36,273 bases of DNA from an uncultured Planctomycetaceae bacterium (lineage in GTDB: Bacteria; Planctomycetota; Planctomycetia; Pirellulales; Pirellulaceae): NCBI GenBank assembly GCA_903927685.1, contig CAIYOB010000246.1:1-36273 (forward strand). The letters are read 5' to 3'. Below the pieces are notes generated by a model. That model was not told where the DNA came from. It was given only the letters and a program-made list of their open reading frames with translations, and made no database searches. How positions within the stretch are numbered: position 1 is the stretch's first letter; each line of letters begins with the position of its first letter. A program made the translations under genes and the position numbers. This document shows, one piece after another, positions 11,701-20,700 of the stretch.

Positions 11701-14700
11701 AACTTTGGCGTGCAAGCCGTCCAGTTGCCGGGCACGAACCGGCTGACGCTGATCGGCGAGTCCCCCAATTCCGGCGCGGCGACGAATGCCACCGGGATTG
11801 CCGTCATGGGCCAGCCCGGAGTTGCGGGCGCCGCGATCGCCGTGCCCGTCGAGGAAAACGACACCGAGGACCTGATCGGCGCCGCGATTGCCGGCGCGGT
11901 CAATACGACCGCCGGACTGCTGTTCCAAGCCGGCGCCGCCGGCATCCGCGTGAACTTTGCGGGCGCCCTGACGGCCGACTTCACGGGCGTCAGCAATCCG
12001 GCGATCTTCACCGCGGACGGCGTGGCGGGCACGCTGAATCCGTTCCGCCTGCCGATCCCGTTCCTGGTGGACGACACCAGTCAGGAAATTGCCGATCGCG
12101 TGTACCAGACGATCGTCGGGACGGGAATCAGCGCGACTTTGCAGGGTTCGTCGGTACTGCTCGATGCGGTGTCGCCCCCGGCTGCCCAGCCCGAGTTCAT
12201 CTGCATCAGCTACGGCACGCCGCCGCAGATCGGGGCCCCGGGGATTCCGGACTGCCCGCTGTTGAGCGGCGGCTCGGCGCCGGGCGGCAGTATCACCGGG
12301 ATCGCCTTCGTCGGCCGGCAACTGTACGCGGTGAGCGATACGGGTGGATTGTTCCGTGTCACCAGCGGCGCGGGCGGTGCGTTTGCGCCCAACAGTGCGT
12401 ACAACGTCGCCGACTACATCGATGGTTCCCAGGCCTTGCTGCAGGCGGTCAATAATGTCACGACGGTGGACGTATTGTACACCACGCCCTTGACCTTCGG
12501 CGATGCGGATCCGGACACCATTATCGATCCGGACAACGGCTTCGTCGACGCCGGCTTCGTTGCCGGTGGTCGCCTGCTCGTGTCAGGAACGGGCAGCAAC
12601 GACGGCGAGTACACGATTGCCGCGGTGTCCCCGGGAACGATCACGTTGGTCGCGGCGGACGCCTTGGTGGCGGAAACCGTGACCGCCGGCGCGCGGCTGC
12701 AGATGGTCACCACCGCGCCGGTGCGATTCTCGGGCCTGGTGACGGGACCGCAGAACGCCGAGGATGGTCGGTATGAGAACCTGCTGTTCGGCATCACCGA
12801 GACCGGCCGGATCTTTGCTTTTGATACCTGGGGCCGGCCGCAGGCCGTGTTCGCCAACGCTCAGTACTACGTCGACACCGGGGTCATTGGCGCCCATGGC
12901 GTCGCCTTCTCGAACCTGGACGATAACCTTTGGCATGCGACAGACCGGCGCGATACGGCTCCCGGGCACAATGTGCTCCAGGCGTTCGACGGCAGCCGTG
13001 GCACGGAAATCCAAGCCGGAAACGCGAGCCTGTATTTCGGGTTCGAGGGGCCGCTGGTCCAGAGCCAGTTCGGGAGCAACAACTTCTCGCCGAACACGCC
13101 CGCCAACACCTACGATTTCCCCGGCGGGGCTCAGGGCACGGTGATCAGCAATCCGCTCAGCCTGGAAGGCTACTCGGCCGCCGACAAGCCGACGCTGTAC
13201 TTCGACTATTGGCTGGATACGGAGAACGCCGACGCCAACGGCGAGACGTCGCTGACGCTGCCCGACGATCTGATGCGGGACGCTTTCCGAGTCTACATTT
13301 CGGGCGACGACGGCCGCTGGAAACTGCTCAGCACCAACAACTCGGATCGCGGCGGTTTCGCCGACGACGATGAATTCGATCCGTTCCCGACGCAAGATCC
13401 CGTTACGGGATTGGATGTGGCCGAACAGCCGTTCACCCGCGGCGAACTGTTCGACTCGGCCAATCCTCAGGCCGCGAACGACCCGTGGCGCCAAGCCCGC
13501 GTGGATCTGTCGCCCTACGCCGGGCAGAAGAATCTGCGGTTGCGATTTGACTTCAGCACGGCCGGCGGCATGAGTTCCGGGGGCCGCAACTTTACCTTGG
13601 ACTTGAACACTGCCGGCAACGAACTGCGGGCCCTGTCGGGCTCGGAGCTGCGCGACGGCCAGATGTTCACGCTGACCGACCTCGTGCTGAATCCGGTGAC
13701 GGATTTCTACGAGCGGGTCGAGGTGGTCGGCTTTGAATTCGATTTCGGCCCGACGATCGTGGCCCCGACCGGCGCGGCCATCGATGACGGCGACCGGTTC
13801 GAGATCGACGGGACGGTCTACGAGTTTGACCTCGACGGCTCCGTCGGGGTCACCAACAGCATTCCGCATGTCCGCGTGGCGTTCACCGGCCTGGAAACCG
13901 GCGGCGAACTGGCACAATTGATCCAGGACGTCGTGACCGCGAACCCGCCCGAGCCCGTCACCCTGCAGGCGGACCTGATTGCGGACGAGGCGGACACGAA
14001 CGATACCCTGGCGACGGCCTATCCCAGCGGCCTGACGGGCAAGACCCAGACGCTCAGTGGAACCGGCTACGTCGGCGACAATTTCTCGCTGGGCGCGAAC
14101 GTGCCCGTGGACCTTGATGTGGACCTGGTCGAAGTCTACTTGGACGCCGGTGACCAGATCGTCGTCCAGACGGACACTCAGCGGCTGGCGACTCAACTGG
14201 ATGCGTACTTGCGGCTGTTCGACGCCAGCGGCGCCGAACTGGCCGCGAACGACAACCTGGATCCGACCAGTCCGTTCATTCGCGACGCCAAGATCGAGTA
14301 CACGGCGACCGAACGCGGGACGTACTACGTCGGCATCAGCGCGGCTCATAACCGCGCTTACAGCCCGCTGGCGATGGGCAGCGGTACCGCGGCTACCGGC
14401 CAGACGGTCAGCCAGGGCTACTACGAGTTCTCGATCGTCGTCACCGATCCGAACGGCCCGCAGCGGGTGGGCAATCGGCTGAACCTGCCCAATGCGGGCA
14501 GCGTCGTGATCACCGGCCTGCCGGATTCGTTCATCGAGGGCGCGGCGGGCGTCGCCAGCGGGATTCCCAACCCGATGGCCGACGACGAACCGACTCTGCC
14601 CGACGTGCCTGTGGTGCCCGTCCGCCTGAGCCTGACCATGAGCAATCTGGAGGTGGCGGATGCCATCCGCGTGGCGTTGGCGGATTACCTTGGCAACGGC

Positions 14701-17700
14701 AACGCAGACGCCTTCAAATCGCGGCACGAGTCGATTCAGATCATTGGCTATGGCATCGGCGATCCGGGTCCGCTGGGGCTGTCCGGGCCGTCCGATCCGA
14801 CGACGTCGCTGCCCGAATCGGGACTGTTCGGCGACGCGTTCGGGGCCTTCAATGCCTCGGCGGGCCGGAACGGCCTGATCACGGCCGCCAACCCGGGTGC
14901 CGTGCGGATGCAGGACAACCAGCACGAAGGCGCCTACATCGACAACATCCTGATCGGCTTTGCCAGCCGCGGCGAGATGGTGACGGGCAGTTCGCCGTCC
15001 GCCAGTCCGCCGTTCGTGGCCAACACGACTCAGGCCGGCAGCGAGATCGACGAAGGTGCGTACCAATTGGAAATCCGGCAGGCGACGGAATATGGCCAGA
15101 CCATGTCCAGCGCTCCGACATTGGCCCTGTTCGAAGGCTTCGACGTCAATGATCGCCTGGTGGACGGCGTCAGCCTGACGTCCGCCTCCGGCCATTTCTA
15201 TCGGGACGGCCAGACGTTCACGCTCAGCGACGGCACCGGTGCGGTGACCTTTGAGTTCGAAGATCTGACGGTCGAAAACGGCGTTGCGGCGGACCATGCG
15301 GCGATCCCGTTCGACCCCAGCGACAACGACGTGGATATGGCTCGACGGATCCGGGATGCCATCAACACCGCGGCCGATGACGGACAGTTGGCGATTCGTG
15401 CGCTGTCCGGCGACGGGATCTTTGCCGGCTCGGCCAGCACCAGCAATCTGGTGCATCTGTCCGGCGGCGCCCGGGTGACCGTCGGGGCGGCGACGGGCAG
15501 TTCGGAGAGTGGTCAGCCGGCGCCCGAGGAAAACGATACGCTGCCGACGGCCATCGACACGGGGATGGTGGCGGGCAGCCGCGAGGGCTATCGCGGCGCG
15601 GGCGTGATCGGCGACAATCCGGCGGTGCGGCCGTTCGGCGCCGAAATCGATTTGTTCCGCGTCGAGTTGGCGGCCGGCGAGCTGCTGACGATCGACATCG
15701 ATGCGACGGAGCTGAATTCACCCCTGGATTCCGTCGTACGGATCTTTGACGCCAACGGAGCCCCAGTGCTGCAACTGGACGACTTCGGGTTGCCCGTCGG
15801 CGTCTCCAGCGACGACGACGTCGGGCCCGGCGAGTGGGCTACGATTCCGCCCACAGGACTCGTCAACCGGGATTCGTATCTCGTGTTCACCGCGCCGGCG
15901 GACGGCGTGTACTACATCGGCGTCAGCGGCTTTGACAACAATGACTACGATCCGCGGACGCTCGGGGTCGGCTCATCCAATCCCGCCGACATCACGTTCT
16001 TCAACGGCGAGGTGTACTTCACGGCCTTCACGCCCGCGACCGGACGCGAGCTGTGGAAACTGGATAGCACGGGAACGCCCGTGCTGGCGGCCGATATCGA
16101 CCTGACCGGCTCCTCCGCCCCCGCCGAACTGACGGTGTTCAACAACGAGTTGTACTTCACCGCGGATTCGCCGGTTACCGGCCGCGAAATCTGGAAGCTG
16201 GACACCGCCGGACAGGCTTCCCTGGTGGTGGATGTCTTCAGCGACGGCTCGTCCGCTCCCAGCGACTTGACGGTCTACAACAACGCGCTGTATTTCGCCG
16301 CGACCACGACGGCCAGCGGCCGCGAATTGTGGAAGACGACGCCCGGCGGCGTGGCCACGGAAGTCGCCGATATCGACCCCTTCGGCTCGTCGGATCCGGC
16401 CGACCTGACCGTCTTCAACAACGAGCTGTATTTCAGCGCCTTCGCTTCGTCGACGGGCCGCGAATTGTGGAAAGTCGACGCGACCGGCGTGATGGCGAAC
16501 GTCGCGGATCTCGATCCCAACGGCTCGTCGGATCCGGCCGGCCTGACCGAGTTCAATGGCGAGTTGTACTTCGCCGCGACGTTTCCGGCCACGGGCCGCG
16601 AGCTGTGGAAAGTCAGTGCCTTCGGGCTGCCGAGCCAGCTTACCGACATTGATCCCGCCGGCTCGTCCGATCCGGCCGGGCTGCAGGTTTTCAACAACGA
16701 GTTGTACTTTGCGGCCACGGCGCCGCTGAGCGGGCGCGAGCTGTGGAAGGTGGACGCGGTCGGCAATTCAACCCTGGTGGCCGACATCGATCCGGCGGCC
16801 TCTTCCGAGCCCACCGACCTGACCGTGTTCAACAATGGCCTGTACTTCAGCGCGACAGGGCCGACCGCCGGCCGCGAGTTGTGGCAGCTGAATGCCTCGG
16901 GCGTGGCCAGCCAGGTTGCGGATCTCGAGGCGGGCGGTTCGTCGGCTCCCGAGGAGCTGAGTGTCGCCGGAAACGTCTTGTACTTCAGCGCCTTCACCAC
17001 CGCGGCCGGCCGCGAACTGTGGCGGCTGAATGCGGCCGGCGCCGTCTCGTCCGTCGCCGACCTGGATCGCGCCGAGCGGCGGGACGGCGTGACGGGCTAC
17101 TACGAAATCGAAATCCAACGGCCCTTGAACGCCAACGGCGTCGGGGTCGCCAACTATACCCGCAGCGGCGACGCGAACCTGTTCCGCGATCAGGGCCAAC
17201 TGGTGATCCGCGACAGCAGCATCTCGGACTCGGCCGGGTACGGGATCGTGGTGCAAGCCGGAGCACGCAGCGCCACCGGCGCCCCCAGCCCGGGGCCCGT
17301 GCGGAACCTGGCCGAGGTCAATACCGCGCGGCTGGCGCCGAGCGTCACCGTCACCAATAACATCCTGGCCTACAACCAGGCGGGCGGCATCCGCTTCAGC
17401 GGCGATCCGGGCAATCCGGCCGCCGTCTCGCTGCAGCCGGCCACGGTGCCCTTCGGCCGCATCGTCAACAACACCGTCTACGGCGCGGACCGCAACGCGT
17501 TCCAGCTGACTCCGGCGGACATCGTGTTCGTGATCGACACCAGCGGCTCGATGGCCGACGACGTCCAAGCGATCCGGCAGCAGATCGACGAATTCGACAC
17601 CTTGTTGATGGGCTCCGGAATCGATCCGCGGTACGGGCTGGTGACGTTCCCCGGCGACGGCGCGACGCCGGTCCAGATCCAGGACCTGACGGACTTTGCC

Positions 17701-20700
17701 ACCTTTACCGCCGTGGACAGCCCGTTCAGCACGTTTGCCGTGCCGGCAGGCGGAAGCAAGGAGTACGGCAGCCTGGCGGTGAGTGAAGCGATGAACGGGG
17801 TGGATCCGTTGACGACCTTCACCTTCCGGCCCGGCTCGCAAGTCCTGACGGTGCTGTTCACCGACGAAGAGGACGACAGCACCGCGGCCGAGTTCAATGC
17901 CGCCCTGGCGTCACTCCGGGCGCGTTCGGCGATCTTCTTCGGGATCACGCTGAATCCTGACGTTCCGAATGATGTTGATTCGGCTACCAACAACACGGCC
18001 GAGCGCTACGGTGCGATGGCCGCGGCCACGGGCGGCGGGCTGTACGACATCGCGACCTTTGCCCGCGATCCGCTGCCGTTCTTCACCGGCTTTACGCAGG
18101 CCATCACGGGCGTGCTGGCGGCGACGGGAACGACCGGGATCGTGGTCGAAAACAACGCCAGCCCGACGCTGTTGAACAACATCGTCGCCGCGTTGGAGAC
18201 CGGGATCCGGGTCGACGCCACGTCGGCCACGACCGTGGTCGGCGGAACGGTGTACCAAGGCAACGGGACAGATACACTGGGAATTGCGACCGAGAGCTTC
18301 CCGCTGCGGGTGGCGAACGGCGTGCCGCTGTTCCGCGATCCCTACTTCGGCAATTTCTATCCCGCCCCCGGGGCTCCGATCATCGACAGCTCGGTGGACG
18401 CCCTGGAGGATCGCTTGACGATGGTGCAAGTCAGCCAGCCGCTGGGCATTGCCGCCTCGCCGATTCAGACACCTGATTACGACGCCTACGGCCAGCTGCG
18501 GCTGGATGATCCCGCCGTCGCGCCGCCGCCGGGACTGGGTGAGAACGTGTTCAAGGACCGCGGCGCCGTCGACCGGTCGGATTTCGCCGGTCCCGGGGCC
18601 AAGCTGGTCTACCCGCTGGATAACGGCAGCGAGGACCGCGATCCCAACTCGACGATGGTCAACCTGGTGCGCACCTCGCTGGACGAGTTCTCGATCCAGC
18701 TCGGGGACGGCCAAGCTCCCCTGTTCGGCAGCGGCGTGGACGACGCGTCGGTCGCCGCGAACAGCGTCCGCGTGATCCAGGATGCCCGCGAACTGACGCC
18801 CGGCGTCGATTTCTCCGTCTGGTACGATTTCACCAACAACATCCTGCATATCGTGCCGTTGGCCGGCGTCTGGGACCTGGACAGCAACTATGTCATCAAG
18901 CTCCAGAACCAGGATCGGTTCCTGATCGAAGCCCGCAGCGGCGAGGAAGTCGCGGACGGCGACAGCTTCCGTCTGGAGGACGCCTATGGCAACTCGTTCA
19001 CCTTCGAGTACGACACGGGCTTTGTGCTGACGGTGCCCCAGACCTATGCCATCCAGGTACCGCTCGCTGGCGGGGCCGCGGGCGGCGTCGGGGACGGCGA
19101 CCTCGTGACCGTGGACTACACGATCGGCACGCAGACGATCACGGAGGTCATCGAGTTCGACAACAACGGCGTCATTGCCGACGCCAATTACACGGTGGCC
19201 AGCTTCACCGCATTGAGCACGCAAGGCGAAGTCGCGGACGCGCTGGTCAAGGCGTTGAAGAGCATCGGCCTCGGCCTCAATCCGGCCAACACCGGAGCGG
19301 GGCTGGTGCACCTGGGCGTCGACGGCAGCCAAACCCTGACCGTCACCTCCGCCACGCTCGTCCCCCAGGGCGGGCCGGTCGGGGTTGTCGACGGGGACAC
19401 CTTTACGGTCGACAACGGCAGCCGGCTGTTCACGTTCGAGTTGAGTACGGACGGCGTTGTCGGCACCGGCCGGGTGCCGGTCCGCTTTGCCATGTCCCAG
19501 ACCGAAGACACGATCGCCCAGGCGATCGCGGTGGCGGTCAACGGTCAGCCCGTCGGCTTGGTCGCGCGGGCTTTGGACGGCGGTCGAGTCCAGTTGGGCG
19601 GCGAAGTCAACCACCAGGTGGATGTCACGCTGTCCCACCTGCAGTTGACCGGCGAGCCCGGCGTGCAACTGCCCTTCGGGATCCGGATTCCGACCGAGGC
19701 GGGCAGCTTCAAGGACTTGATTGCCGACGGCGAGACCTTCGTGATCCGCTACGGCGGGACGCAAACCGTGACGTTCGAGTTGGACAGCAACAACACGATC
19801 GTCGACGGCAACGTGCGTGTGCCGTTTACCTCGGCCACGACCACGCAACAGCTCGCGGACACCCTGGTGAACACGATTCGCGACTCCGGCCTGGGGTTGT
19901 TCCCCTACAACGCCGGCAATGGGATCGTGATCCTGGGCGGCGAAGGCTACTCGCTGGACATGAGCCTGACAGCCTTGTACCAGGTCGGGATCTCCGGCCA
20001 GCCCGGGGCGCTGTCGATTCCGGTCACACCGGACGAGTCGTTCGGCCCCGAACAGGTTGCCGACGCGACCGCGAATGCGATCAACGCCTTGGGATTACCG
20101 GGCATCACGGCCACGGCCGACCCGCAGACGGACGACGTCGCTGTGCAAGGGGCCACGTCCCTGTCGGGCGATGCCGTCCAGTTCTACAGCGCCATCAAGG
20201 ATTTGGCGGGGAACTCGATCATCGGCAACCAGGCCAACGGCGAGACGCGGTTCACCGTGTTCATCGGCGTGGGCATGGACTATGGGGACGCTCCGGCGCC
20301 CTATCCGACGTTGCGCGAGAACGATGGGGCGCGGCACGTGGTGCTGGCCGGATTCTCGCTGGGAGCCACGGTCGACGTCAACGCCGACGGCCAGCCCTCG
20401 GTCAACGCGGACGGCGACGCCCTGGACGAAGACGGCGTGGTGTTCGATCCGACCACCCCGCTGGTGCCCAGCCGCACGTTCACGCTGACCGTGTCCACCC
20501 GCGGGATTACAAACGACGTGGTGTCCTTCGGCGTGCTGGACGGCTGGATCGACTTCAATCGGGACGGCGACTGGACGGACGCCGGCGAACGCATCCTCAC
20601 GAACGTCATCCTGAACAAGTCGGTGCTGGATGACAACGGCAGCATCACGTTCCGTACTCTGGCGGCGCCCAGCTGGGCCGTTCCCGGAGTTTCGTATGCC

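Noticed and set aside
15979..17082. CRISPR-like or satellite repeat
   Set aside because: The 138-base period is in frame, the units are diverged at the DNA level and encode conserved protein motifs; it is a protein repeat.
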